From Richelia sp. SL_2_1 (GTDB lineage: Bacteria; Cyanobacteriota; Cyanobacteriia; Cyanobacteriales; Nostocaceae), in assembly GCA_012033205.1 (NCBI GenBank), contig JAAUSO010000047.1:1-41767 (forward strand): a stretch of DNA of 41,767 nt, read 5' to 3'. The translations under genes were made by a program, and so were the position numbers. Below, piece by piece: positions 18,383 through 27,472 of this stretch. The notes under the pieces are model-generated. The model was not told the origin of the DNA. It worked only from the letters and a program-made list of their open reading frames with translations, and did not search any database. Position 1 is the stretch's first letter. Each line of letters starts with the position of its first letter.

Positions 18383-18552
18383 TATAGGAATCCGGTTTGA
18401 TTTTTGTATGCCCTTCGGGCAAGCTACGCGAACGCGAAGCGTGGCAAAGCCTTAATTATTTGTGTAGGGAGGCTTTCTTGCTGTCTTGCTTTGATGATTC
18501 TAGAAGATTAAGGTGTACTGAGTTTTTTCAATTTTCAAGTAGGATTCCTATA
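18383..18552. mobile_element. MITE-like element with TATAGGAATCC termini
   Basis: Perfect 11-bp terminal inverted repeats, TATAGGAATCC (18383-18393) and GGATTCCTATA (18542-18552), bound about 170 bp with no coding capacity. Similarity continues inward (GGTTTGA versus TACTTGA). TA at both ends fits an IS630/Tc1-type target. A GC-rich palindromic repeat (GCCCTTCGGGC and following, about 18410-18445) is nested inside. Confidence 0.65.
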
Positions 18553-18912
18553 GCAATCTTAAATGATTCGTGAATTACAGGTAGTGCGAGCATCTTGCTC
18601 GCCAGAATTAATCACCATCTTGCTCCCTAGCAATAATTAACTAATACTACTATTCTAAGATATTCAAGACTTACTACCTTGAAAGGGTGACACGGTAGCG
18701 TCATTATGTGAGAATTGGTTTATGGTGCGTGACGCTACAAGTCTTATTGCTACCTACGTTCAAATTATGTTGTAGGGTCACACACCCTACAGTCTACAGT
18801 TTTTTTGCGAATTCCCATAACTGCATAAGTTGATTTTGTTTGCACCTATATTGACTATAGTAGGCAATCCCTTTGCTTTAAACCAAAGTCACCTTAATCT
18901 AGGAGAAAGCGA
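18553..18912. other. region upstream of the caspase-hydrolase gene: dispersed repeats and start signals
   Basis: It contains short palindromes (GCGAGCATCTTGCTCGC near 18587, and GTAGCGTCA...TGACGCTAC around 18697-18738). A TAGCAATCTTAAATGATT tract at 18552 recurs as TAGCAATCCTAAATGATT at about 22485 beyond the gene. A TTGACT at 18851 could be a -35 box; the -10 is unclear. AGGAGA at 18901-18906 is a good ribosome-binding site, 6 bp before the ATG at 18913. Confidence 0.55.
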
Positions 18913-21900
18913 ATGGCAAATAAAGTTAATAAAATTTATGCTTTACTTGTTGGTATTAATGAATATCATCCTCAATCAGGAGTAAGTTCGCTCAAGGGTT
19001 GTGTTAATGATATTGAAGCTATTGAAACATATTTACACAAGCGAATTGCTACTGATAGTGATCGGGAATTAGTTGTACAAAAATTAACGAATAATTTAGC
19101 AACACGTCAAGGGATTATCGATGGGTTTTCACAACATTTAAGCCAAGCTCAGAGTGAAGATGTTGTATTGTTTTATTATGCAGGTCATGGTTCTTATGAG
19201 CCAGTACCAGAGGTTTTTCAGCATCTAGAACGAGATGGTAAAATTGAAACTTTAGTTTGTTACGATAGCCGTACATCAGGAGTTCGAGATTTAGCAGATA
19301 AGGAATTAAATTATTTAATTGAGCAAGTAGCAAAAAATAACCCTCATATCTTAATTATTTTGGATTCTTGTCACTCCGGTACTGCAACAAGATACCCAGA
19401 TATTATTGTCGAACGTCAAACAAATACGAGTGGAAATGCAAGAGATTTACAAGATTTTCTTTTTGACCAAGAATGGGTTAATTATCGTTTAAGTAATAGT
19501 TATCAGCGACCTAGACACGTTTTAATTTCTGCTTGTCGTGACTTTCAAACTGCGAAAGAGCATACTAATTCAAATAATCAACGTTGTGGCGCTTTTTCTT
19601 ACTTTTTAACTGAAGCTTTACACCGCACTAATGGTAATTTATCCTATACAAATTTAGTTCAAGATATTAATGCTTTGATAACTGGTAAAGTCAAAGATCA
19701 GTCACCGCAAATAGAAGCGCAATCGGATGATTTAATCAAAACTTTTTTAGGAGGTGTAGTAGGGGAACGGATAAATTATTTTACTTTGATTTATGACAAA
19801 CAAACTCATGATAATTGGGTAATTAACGGTGGAATTTTACATGGTATTCGTCCAACTTCTGAAGGGGAGACTTCTCTGGCGATTTTTGCTCAAGGAACTA
19901 ATTTAGAAGATTTAGAAGAAGTCGAGCAAGCAATTTGTAAGGCTGAAATTACCCAAGTAATGACAGAAACTAGCAAAGTGCAATTGTTTGATGAGAAAAT
20001 TAAATTATCTCCAGAACAAGCTTATTGGGCTGTGGTGAGCGATGTTCCCTTACCAAATTTACAGGTATTTTTTAAAGGTGATAAATCAGGAAAAGCAATT
20101 GCTCTTGAAGTATTTAAGCAAACGGATAATAAGTTTATCAGAGAAGCTGATTTAGAAGAGAATGCTGATTATTATTTAGAAGCTGTTAACGGTCAATTTT
20201 GGATTAAGCAAACTGCTGATAAACAGCCATTAGTCGCACCTCTTCCAGAAGTATCAAATGCAAAACAATATACTCCACAAGATGCACAGACAATCATCAA
20301 ACGTTTAGAGCATATTGCCCGTTGGAAAAATATTCTGGAATTAAAAACTCCACCTACTAGTCAAATCAAAGCTGGTGATGTGGAGATGGAATTGATTGTT
20401 AGTTCTGGAGATAATCAATATTCTTCAAAGCAGGGAATATCTCCTTTATTAGCAGAGTATATCTTTGAAAATAATCAATTTAGCAACCCAGAAGTAAAAA
20501 TTAAGGTAATCAATAATAGTGACAAAGATGTTTATTTCCAGGTATTGGAATTAGCAGGAGATTACGAAATACAAGTTGCGGAGTTTTTTGAGGAAAAGGG
20601 TAGTATGAAATTACCTGCAAAACCAAATCAAGGTGAAAGTATTGCAGTAGGTGATGAACTAGAATGTTTCATTCCTGATGCTTATTTAAATAATGGAATT
20701 AGAAATTACGATAACATTTATAAGTTAATTGTTAGTAATAGAGAATTTGATGCAAGTTTACTCCAACAAGAAGGATTAGATAATCCTCCTCCAGTAAATC
20801 GCTCTACAGATTTATCTGGTAGTTTTAACCGCTTGATGGATAGTGTTTATACTCGTCAATCCAGAAAAAAAATAGATAAGTACATTGATAACTGGATGAC
20901 TCAGGAAGTGAAAGTGACTTTGATAAAACCACCTAGTGGAGTAGAAATCAAAGAATCTGAATCTACCAATTTACTTACTGGTGTGGAATTACAATCACAT
21001 CCAAGTTTGAAAGGTAAATTCAGTATTAATCCTTTACCTCCCAGTAGTCGGAATGTTAATAGTAATTTAATTCCACCAATTTTCTTACAAGAGCAAACCG
21101 TTCTTTTACGAGATGGAAAAAGACAGCCTGAACTATACAATTTTAATGAGAGGATTCGCGGTGGTAATGGTAATTTGAGCCTGCTTGAAATTGTAGATAT
21201 CGAAAATCACGAAAGTGTAACTCCACAAAATCCAATCAAATTATTGGTTAGTAATAAATTATTCTCAGACGAATATATCTTACCCATAGCTTATGATGGA
21301 GAATTTTTCTTACCTTTAGGTAAAGCAAAGATGGTAAATGATAAAACAGAAATTACCATTGAGCGTTTACCAAAACCAACTATTGATAGTCGCAGTTTAC
21401 AAGGTTCAATTAAGATACTTTTTCAAAAAGTTGTTTACGAAACCGCTGGGAAACGATTGGGGATGAATTTCCCCTATCCACTTTTAAGAATTGCCAATAT
21501 TTCCGAAAGTGGACGGGTACAGTACAATGTTAATGCCAATGAGATTAAAACGAAAGTTGCCTCAGCCAATAAGATTTTACTTTATATTCACGGTATTATT
21601 GGCGATACAGAAAGTTTACTTCCTAGCCTCCAATGGGCAAGCTTAGCGGATAAATATGATTTAGTTCTGGCTTTTGATTACGAAAATCTCAATACCACAA
21701 TTCAAGAAAATGGTAAACTACTCAAACAAAGCTTAGAGGAAGTTGGAATAAGTGCAAACCACGGGAAACAATTAGATATTGTTGCTCATTCAATGGGTGG
21801 TTTAGTCTCTCGTGTCTTTATTGAGGAAGAAGGAGGAAATCAAATTGTCAACCATCTAATTATGTTGGGTACTCCTAACGCTGGCTCCCCCTGGCCGAAA

Positions 21901-22392
21901 ATTCAAGATTGGGCTTTTACGGCTCTTGGTATCGGATTAAATCAACTTTCTACCGTCGTTTGGCCTGCAAATATTATTGCCGGATTCCTGGCGCTTTTAG
22001 AAGCTAATGACAAGGCTTCCGAGCAAATGAAATACCAAAGTGATTTTATCCAAAGCATTGCTAAAAATCCCGATCCTAATGTGCAGTATACGATAATCGC
22101 TGGCGATCGCACTATTCGTCCTGAAGCATTAGAAGTTGTCGGAGGAAATTCGAGTAAAATACAGCGACTGATGCGGAAATTATTTGGTACTACTGTAGAT
22201 CAGGTTGTAAATCAGGTGTTTTTCCAACAACCAAATGATATTGCAGTGACTACCGAAAGCATTAAAAGCGTTAGTTCAGAGCGAAATCCTCAACCAATAA
22301 TTATATCACCAATTGCTTGCGATCATAACTCCTATTTCACCACTCAAGCTGGTTTGGATGCTTTAGTTAAAGCGCTGGGTGACGATTTGTAG
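18913..22392 (+). CDS. caspase-like protease (orthocaspase) fused to alpha/beta hydrolase
   Basis: A 1159-residue, apparently soluble multidomain protein. Residues 1-280 form a C14 caspase-like domain: it starts YALLVGINEYHP, the catalytic His is H92 (LFYYAGHGSYEP) and Cys is C153 (IIILDSCHSGTATR region). A middle part (about 290-880) is mostly beta-strand. It includes a segment (about 525-620, KVINNSDKDVYFQVLELAGD to a GDELECFIPD turn) resembling the DUF4384-type domain seen in other cyanobacterial caspases. Residues about 885-1159 form a lipase-like alpha/beta hydrolase: oxyanion HG at 893-894, nucleophile S960 (VAHSMGGLVSR), likely D1065 (IIAGDRT) and H1138 (CDHNSYF). All catalytic residues are intact. 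No signal peptide or transmembrane segment. A strong ribosome-binding site supports the start. Orthocaspases are linked to stress, cell death and possibly phage defence; the role here is inference. Confidence 0.88.
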   Translation: MANKVNKIYALLVGINEYHPQSGVSSLKGCVNDIEAIETYLHKRIATDSDRELVVQKLTNNLATRQGIIDGFSQHLSQAQSEDVVLFYYAGHGSYEPVPEVFQHLERDGKIETLVCYDSRTSGVRDLADKELNYLIEQVAKNNPHILIILDSCHSGTATRYPDIIVERQTNTSGNARDLQDFLFDQEWVNYRLSNSYQRPRHVLISACRDFQTAKEHTNSNNQRCGAFSYFLTEALHRTNGNLSYTNLVQDINALITGKVKDQSPQIEAQSDDLIKTFLGGVVGERINYFTLIYDKQTHDNWVINGGILHGIRPTSEGETSLAIFAQGTNLEDLEEVEQAICKAEITQVMTETSKVQLFDEKIKLSPEQAYWAVVSDVPLPNLQVFFKGDKSGKAIALEVFKQTDNKFIREADLEENADYYLEAVNGQFWIKQTADKQPLVAPLPEVSNAKQYTPQDAQTIIKRLEHIARWKNILELKTPPTSQIKAGDVEMELIVSSGDNQYSSKQGISPLLAEYIFENNQFSNPEVKIKVINNSDKDVYFQVLELAGDYEIQVAEFFEEKGSMKLPAKPNQGESIAVGDELECFIPDAYLNNGIRNYDNIYKLIVSNREFDASLLQQEGLDNPPPVNRSTDLSGSFNRLMDSVYTRQSRKKIDKYIDNWMTQEVKVTLIKPPSGVEIKESESTNLLTGVELQSHPSLKGKFSINPLPPSSRNVNSNLIPPIFLQEQTVLLRDGKRQPELYNFNERIRGGNGNLSLLEIVDIENHESVTPQNPIKLLVSNKLFSDEYILPIAYDGEFFLPLGKAKMVNDKTEITIERLPKPTIDSRSLQGSIKILFQKVVYETAGKRLGMNFPYPLLRIANISESGRVQYNVNANEIKTKVASANKILLYIHGIIGDTESLLPSLQWASLADKYDLVLAFDYENLNTTIQENGKLLKQSLEEVGISANHGKQLDIVAHSMGGLVSRVFIEEEGGNQIVNHLIMLGTPNAGSPWPKIQDWAFTALGIGLNQLSTVVWPANIIAGFLALLEANDKASEQMKYQSDFIQSIAKNPDPNVQYTIIAGDRTIRPEALEVVGGNSSKIQRLMRKLFGTTVDQVVNQVFFQQPNDIAVTTESIKSVSSERNPQPIIISPIACDHNSYFTTQAGLDALVKALGDDL

Positions 22393-22409
22393 GGTTTCAT
22401 TGCACGCCC

Positions 22410-22432
22410 GACGGGGAATGTAATTCCCCGTC
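22410..22432. repeat. perfect 10-bp palindrome after the caspase-hydrolase gene
   Basis: GACGGGGAAT and ATTCCCCGTC pair perfectly around GTA, 18 bp after the stop codon. No T-run follows, so it may be a dispersed repeat or a weak terminator. Confidence 0.7.
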
Positions 22433-22815
22433 TAATAGTAAAAGTCCTATGAATAAAACTAAAGTATTACGTTGTTTGTATATAGCAATCCTAAATGATT
22501 TATGAGAAAACACCATACTCGTAAATTTTTGGGAAGTCAAAAATTTGACTAGAAATTGATAGCTCAAATAAAGCCTTAACCACAGAGAAAGAATGACAAA
22601 AAAAGTAAAATTATCGAATCAACCTTTTGGCTTGCAGCCAAATATCTTCTACGGGATTCTGTTCTGGAGCAGAGGCGAGCAAATCTATAGGCAGTTATCA
22701 ACCATTCTTCTTTATTTAAACCATTATTTAAAGATTCTAAGTAATATGAAGATTGCTTGCGAACGATGATAGCTAGCACCATCCCAAATTATAAAAAGCT
22801 TAGAGCCTTGGCGTT

Positions 22816-22849
22816 GCGATACACCTTTGGTGTCGGCGAAGCCTATCGC
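22816..22849. repeat. palindromic repeat inserted in the transposase remnant
   Basis: A 34-bp unit, GCGATACACCTTTGGTGT then CGGCGAAGCCTATCGC, has outer arms GCGAT/ATCGC, inner hairpin ACACC/GGTGT and a GGC/GCC hairpin. Nearly the same unit lies in the initiator gene at 37996-38032. Removing it joins NFL to QRQGSKL of the transposase. Confidence 0.85.
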
Positions 22850-23072
22850 AAAAAATTTAAGAAGTTAATTGTATTATCTGAATTTCCTTTTTCTGCCGGG
22901 TAAATTAAGAATTCTTTTGTTTTATAATCTAATCCTCCAAAGTAAGTTTGGCGTTCTCTTTCATTTACTATTGGGATTGAAACTCGCTCTTTCTTCTTTC
23001 CCCAAACGTACCCTTCACTATCTCCCCACAACAAATGGCATTCATCAACCATAAATACAGCTAGCTCTCCAG

Positions 23073-23102
23073 ACCGGAGGCGGAGCGTCTCCGGCTCCGC
23101 TC
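23073..23102. repeat. GC-rich palindrome inserted in the transposase remnant
   Basis: GCGGAGC (23080-23086) pairs with GCTCCGC (23094-23100), and CCGGAG with CTCCGG can form an alternative stem. It interrupts the transposase between ETRRAEIER and AVFMVDECHL. Confidence 0.75.
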
Positions 23103-23160
23103 TATTTCGGCTCGTCGCGTCTCCAACAATTCACAAATTTCTTTTTTTTGAAGCGACTAG

Positions 23161-24013
23161 CTTTGAGTCATACTTCCAGTAGTAGGTTGGGTTAGACGCA
23201 CGACAAGTTTTCAAATTAACCAATTAATTAATATTGCGTCGTAACCCAACATCAGTATTTTAATAGTCATTTGATTGGATGAATCTAAAATGTAGAGACG
23301 TGATATAATCCCCTCTGTCCACACTTCGCTAACACGTCTGCCAAAGATTTCAAAATCACGCAAAATCATTTTCATACATAATTAAAACTTATTAATTAAT
23401 CTCTATCTATCAAAATTTTGTATTCATATTTGTTCATAAACTCGTTACTCAACTTTACCTCAAAATTTTTATTGACACAATTCTCAATTAGCCTACGAGA
23501 TTACAATAGTTTGCACTGTAATATGCTATTGTTATTCTTAGGGGAGCAGTTTATTTACTTTTCAAAATTGTACTCAAATAACCTTCAGAAAAGTAGCAGT
23601 TAGCTTGATAATTGCATTGTAAGCGTACTACAACACTAATATTTCTGACAAAAGTATTCAATGCTAATATGAAGCAATGTAAATTTCATTGTGATAATAA
23701 ATACTAAAAGTAGTGGTTTGAGATACTGATATTGACAAAACGCCATGGATGGATTTATCGCAGCTCAGATTAAGCTTCACTTTGACTATATAGAAGACGA
23801 ACTTGGTAAAAGGGAATAAATTGTACCATCACCAAATTATTTTGCTGATTAATCCAAAATTGAACTACTCGAATACAGCCCATCCATAAACTATTGCGAA
23901 CACTGTTGTGATATATCCTTAATTTTGGTGGCTCGGAAGTGATAAAGAAAATGTATTGTGTATTTTATGCAAATACATAATACAAACATTAGCCGAGATT
24001 AAAAAAAACCGTG
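23161..24013. other. non-coding, repeat-containing stretch
   Basis: No gene is supported. It holds an inverted repeat, GTTGGGTTAGACGC (23186-23199) with GCGTCGTAACCCAAC (23236-23250), of a common cyanobacterial type. A broken GAGACG-type palindrome lies near 23293-23335. The rest is AT-rich with stops in all frames, plus the promoter region of the next gene. Confidence 0.6.
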
Positions 24014-25225
24014 ATGGGAGCAGGATTACAGATTAATTGGGTTGTGGTGACTTATGCTTGGTTGCAATTTGTCGCTTGGGGGTTTCTCTCAATTTTGATT
24101 GCTGAGGTGGTTAGAGATAGCTATCATGCAGCTTGTCATCATGTGAAATGGCTTGGCAAATGGCACAATAAGCATCATATGGTATACAGACGGGATTTAT
24201 CGATAATTTCTCTGGAAGCTTATCGGGACTCTCAGCTTTATCACGATATTGTTGAATCGATTTTGCTTTTAATTATAATTAGCGCGATCGCGATTATTTT
24301 TCGTCCTTTAGGTTTATGGTTGGGTGTAGTTTACGCTGCGACTTTTCTTTATGGAGCGTCGTTGAGGTATTTTTTGGGTAAAGTTGAAACCGACTATACC
24401 CATACACCGGGAATATTGGAAGTGATTCCTTCTGTGTGGTGGGTAAATCGTACTTACCACTGGCGACATCATTTTGATGATGTAAATGCTTATTATAGTG
24501 GTGTATTTCCATTAGTAGATAAAGTTTTGGGAACCGCACTTTCTGTAAAAGGTAAAACCATAGCCATAACGGGAGCTAGTGGTAGTTTAGGACAAGCAAT
24601 GATTGCCGAACTGTTGAACAAGAATGCTAAAGTTGTTGCATTGACAACTCATCCCGAAAAATTTGTCGAACAACCACGATTTACAGTCATACCTTGGGAA
24701 TCGGGAAACGAAGAAGAATTGCGATCGCGCTTGCAGAAAGTAGATATTTTAATTATTAACCACGGAATAAATGTCTACGGTAGTCGCACTTCGGAGGATA
24801 TTGATAAATCCTTTGAGGTAAATACATTTTCAGCAGTTAGATTAATGGATGTATTTTTCTCAACTGTTACGGGAGCGGATGATAAAGCAACCAAGGAAAT
24901 TTGGATAAATACATCAGAAGCGGAAGTATCTCCGGCTTTAAGTCCGTTGTACGAATTGAGCAAAAGAACATTAGGGAATATCATTACTTTAAAACGGTTG
25001 AATTCTCCTTGTACAATTCGTAAATTGATATTAGGACCATTCAAAAGTCAATTGAATCCTTATGGAGTAATGTCAGCCAAACAAGTTGCTAGTGGGATTA
25101 TATTTTTGGCTCGTCGGGATTTTCGGAATATTATCGTGACTGTTAATCCTTTGACTTATATATTTTTCCCAATCAAGGAATTGAGTACCTGGTTGTACTA
25201 TCGGATTTTCAGTGTTGCCAAATAG
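24014..25225 (+). CDS. bifunctional sterol desaturase / short-chain dehydrogenase
   Basis: Fusion of two enzymes. Residues about 1-170 are a fatty-acid-hydroxylase/sterol-desaturase membrane domain with di-iron histidine boxes HAACHH, HNKHH and HWRHH. Residues about 175-400 are a short-chain dehydrogenase: ITGASGSLG cofactor loop, INHGINVYG (NNAG-like), a catalytic Ser region NTSEAEVS and YELSK for Y-x-x-x-K. This fusion is a known cyanobacterial family; its substrate is not established to my knowledge. ATG at 24014, giving 403 residues; the GTG just before it is less likely. Single gene with a HIP1 site in each domain. Confidence 0.9.
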   Translation: MGAGLQINWVVVTYAWLQFVAWGFLSILIAEVVRDSYHAACHHVKWLGKWHNKHHMVYRRDLSIISLEAYRDSQLYHDIVESILLLIIISAIAIIFRPLGLWLGVVYAATFLYGASLRYFLGKVETDYTHTPGILEVIPSVWWVNRTYHWRHHFDDVNAYYSGVFPLVDKVLGTALSVKGKTIAITGASGSLGQAMIAELLNKNAKVVALTTHPEKFVEQPRFTVIPWESGNEEELRSRLQKVDILIINHGINVYGSRTSEDIDKSFEVNTFSAVRLMDVFFSTVTGADDKATKEIWINTSEAEVSPALSPLYELSKRTLGNIITLKRLNSPCTIRKLILGPFKSQLNPYGVMSAKQVASGIIFLARRDFRNIIVTVNPLTYIFFPIKELSTWLYYRIFSVAK

Positions 25226-25543
25226 GAGGATAAATTTAACTGTAGAGATGTAAGATTTTACGTCTCTATAAAGTTTTTTCTGATTGATTCGTATTCGCGT
25301 AATTCATATTTTGTTCTTAAACAGGGAATAGGCAATAGGCAATAGGGAAAGGGTTTCAGTTATCCATAAAATTTGATATGACCTTGCGCTCACGCTCCGC
25401 TAACATACTTCTTTTCAGCAACGCCTTTTTATTGGTATTTTATATTAAGTAGTCAAGCCAAAATATTTATATAATTATTACTCAGTTATATAGCTGCTCT
25501 CTACTCCCTGTCTCCTATTCATTACCCCAACAAGAACAAAAAG
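25226..25543. other. intergenic repeats between convergent genes
   Basis: It contains a GAGACG-family palindrome (TAGAGATGTAA...TTACGTCTCTA, 25242-25267) that could act as a bidirectional terminator, AATAGGC heptamers (about 25326-25350) and a fragment of a GC-rich repeat (about 25383-25402). No gene visible. Confidence 0.6.
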
Positions 25544-26800
25544 TCAAGCGACTAAATCTAATATCCGATGAGCCATTTCCAACTTGGAACACATGGGAAT
25601 CTCAACTTCTTTCCCTTGCTGATCTATATATATAGCTTTATTCGTATCGCTGCCGAAACCGCTACCAATTTGATCTATGGGATTAGCAACAATTGCATCT
25701 AAATTCTTTCTTTGCAATTTCTCATAAGCTGGTGTCACTATATCCCCAGTTTGAGCCGCAAAACCAATCAATTTTTGATGCTGTTGCTTACAACTCGCTA
25801 ATTCAGCAATAATATCTCCTACACTCTCCAATGGTAAAGCTTCTGGAAGCGCCTTTTTGGGCAACTTCTCCACACTATATTCCCTTGGCTTTACATCCGC
25901 CACAGCCGCAGACATAATAATTACGTCCGCATCTCCGTAATACTGCAACATTTGCGATCGCATTTGTTCTGATGTTTCGACTTTTATACCGCGCACTCCC
26001 AAAGGTATATCCCAACTCACCGCACCACAAACTAAAGTCACATCCGCACCGCGATGCAATGCCGCTAGTGCTAAAGATAACCCCATTTTCCCCGTAGCTG
26101 GATTGCCGATAAATCTCACGGGATCTAAATATTCTCGCGTTCCTCCTGCACTAATTAATACTTTCTTACCTATAAAATCTCGCTTTCCCCCAGTTTCTAA
26201 CAACGATTGTACATAAGCAACAATTTCCTGGGGTTCTGCCATTCTTCCCGCACCAACTCTGTCACAAGCTAATAACCCTTTGGCGGTTTCAATACCATAA
26301 AAACGTCCAAAAGTCGCCGGTACTCCGCCGTGCAACGGCGGAGCCTGCGGCAACCGGCGTTCCCCGGTCAAAATATTTTGCCAATTCTGCTGTACCGTTT
26401 GCTGTTCCCACATATCGGTATTCATCGCCGGTGCAAGTAATATCGGGCAAGTAGAAGCTAAAACGGTGTTTAATAATAGATTATCAGCTATACCATAAAC
26501 TAACTTTGCCAAAGTATTCGCTGTCAATGGCGCAATTAACATGATATCCGCCCATTCTCCCAACTGTATATGTAGGGGACGAGAGTTAGTTGATTGCCAA
26601 AAATTCTCGTCAGTATAAGCAGGGTGACGAGAAAGAGTAGCGAAAGTTAAGGGAGCAATAAACTGTTGTGCGGAATCGGTGAGAATTGTTCGTACTTCTA
26701 CCCCAGATTTAAACAGAGTAGAAACAACTTCACAAACCTTATAAGCAGCAATACCACCGCTAACACCAACTAGCACCCGTTTCAATTTTGGATTAGACAT
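25544..26800 (-). CDS. coaBC: phosphopantothenoylcysteine decarboxylase / phosphopantothenate-cysteine ligase
   Basis: Two consecutive steps of coenzyme A synthesis in one protein. The N-terminal flavin-dependent CoaC domain (1-about 190) has [24 protein letters not shown] and the AMNTDMW active-site motif. The C-terminal CoaB domain has [24 protein letters not shown] and SAAVADVKP. 418 residues, normal. ATG at 26800. The DUF2555-like gene lies 178 bp upstream on the same strand, and heptamer arrays fill part of the gap. Confidence 0.96.
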   Translation of the reverse strand: MSNPKLKRVLVGVSGGIAAYKVCEVVSTLFKSGVEVRTILTDSAQQFIAPLTFATLSRHPAYTDENFWQSTNSRPLHIQLGEWADIMLIAPLTANTLAKLVYGIADNLLLNTVLASTCPILLAPAMNTDMWEQQTVQQNWQNILTGERRLPQAPPLHGGVPATFGRFYGIETAKGLLACDRVGAGRMAEPQEIVAYVQSLLETGGKRDFIGKKVLISAGGTREYLDPVRFIGNPATGKMGLSLALAALHRGADVTLVCGAVSWDIPLGVRGIKVETSEQMRSQMLQYYGDADVIIMSAAVADVKPREYSVEKLPKKALPEALPLESVGDIIAELASCKQQHQKLIGFAAQTGDIVTPAYEKLQRKNLDAIVANPIDQIGSGFGSDTNKAIYIDQQGKEVEIPMCSKLEMAHRILDLVA

Positions 26801-26801
26801 A

Positions 26802-26834
26802 AATCAATTATCAATTATCAATTATCAATTATCA
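26802..26834. repeat. heptanucleotide array (ATCAATT)
   Basis: Tandem ATCAATT units directly before the coaBC start. Confidence 0.9.
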
Positions 26835-26939
26835 GTTTCTTATCGCGACGGTTTTCGCGAACACAAGCCGTAGGTTAAAAACACACTTGATTCAATAACT
26901 TAAAAACCTTATTGAACAAGGATTTGAAATGGTACCCCT

Positions 26940-26976
26940 TGATAACTGATAACTGATAACTGATAACTGATAACTG
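26940..26976. repeat. heptanucleotide array (TGATAAC)
   Basis: Tandem TGATAAC units directly after the stop of the small gene at 26979-27191. The same unit recurs at about 27452-27472. Confidence 0.9.
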
Positions 26977-26978
26977 TA

Positions 26979-27191
26979 TTATGCTTCGTCGTAGGGTTCC
27001 AAATCCAAAAGGTAGATATAAGATTCTACTAATTCGGGACGTTGAAACGCGATAGCTCGCAGTAAATGCCAATCATTCAAACCTTCAAAAGCATTACTGT
27101 AGTTATCTTGCTCCAATCTAGTAGCCAAGTTATCCACTTGCTCTGGAGTCATGGTGGCAATATCGGTTTTAGAAATGGTCAAAGTCTTCAT
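26979..27191 (-). CDS. DUF2555-like small cyanobacterial protein
   Basis: 70 residues, acidic, no signal or membrane segment. The segment DNYSNAFEGLNDWHLLRAIAF and the ending YIYLLDLEPYDEA match, as I recall it, a conserved cyanobacterial family (DUF2555) often found near coaBC. Function unknown. A strong ribosome-binding site (GGGAGGGG, about 9 bp before ATG 27191) supports it as real. Same strand as coaBC. Confidence 0.85.
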   Translation of the reverse strand: MKTLTISKTDIATMTPEQVDNLATRLEQDNYSNAFEGLNDWHLLRAIAFQRPELVESYIYLLDLEPYDEA

Positions 27192-27365
27192 TTTTCAGCC
27201 CCTCCCGTAAGTAGCAACACCATCCAGCCTGGGTTTAACTGTGTTTGACGCAGCCGCCCAACCTATAATACTCATTAGTAGACGCAAATTATGTGAATTT
27301 TCTTCCGGAAATTTACCGTACTTTGTAAAGCTTTTATAACCTTAATTAAATCAGTGAACAGTAAA

Positions 27366-27443
27366 GAGTAGGTACTTTCTTATGGTGAAAGACTTAGAGT
27401 CGCCCTCTTAGATGCCTACCACCTTCTTAGTGTGGTGTTTCGC
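27366..27443. other. candidate structured RNA or leader between the esterase and DUF2555-like genes
   Basis: Plus-strand reading: GTAGG (27369) pairs with CCTAC (27415), enclosing hairpins CTTTC/GAAAG (27375-27391) and AGAG/CTCT (about 27395-27408). ACCAC/GTGGT (about 27419-27438) follows. The sequence CGCCCTC occurs twice (27401 and 27441). No reading frame explains it. On the minus strand it would lie in the leader of the DUF2555-like gene. Orientation and function unknown. Confidence 0.4.
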
Positions 27444-27472
27444 CCTCGTATTTAACTGATAACTGATAACTG

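Larger units (their letters stand above)
22611..23160 (-). pseudogene. decayed IS630-family transposase remnant
   Basis: Broken pieces of an IS630 DDE transposase in several frames. Reading leftward on the minus strand from about 23150: KKEICELLETRRAEIER, then a repeat insertion, then AVFMVDECHLLWGD and VNERERQTYFGGLDYKTKEF, then NTINFLNFL, a second repeat insertion, QRQGSKLFIIWDGASYHRSQ, and the end SAPEQNPVEDIWLQAKRLIR with stop at 22611. The DE, WDGASYH and PEQNPVED motifs identify the family. The N-terminal half is missing and there are several frameshifts, so it is dead. A possible element end lies at about 22481-22508. Confidence 0.85.

Noticed and set aside
22843-23052. 69-codon minus-strand frame as a stand-alone gene
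   Set aside because: It is an internal piece of the decayed IS630 transposase.
26875-27072. 65-codon minus-strand frame overlapping the DUF2555-like gene
   Set aside because: It partly translates the heptamer array (repeating SVISYQL) and overlaps a better supported gene in another frame.
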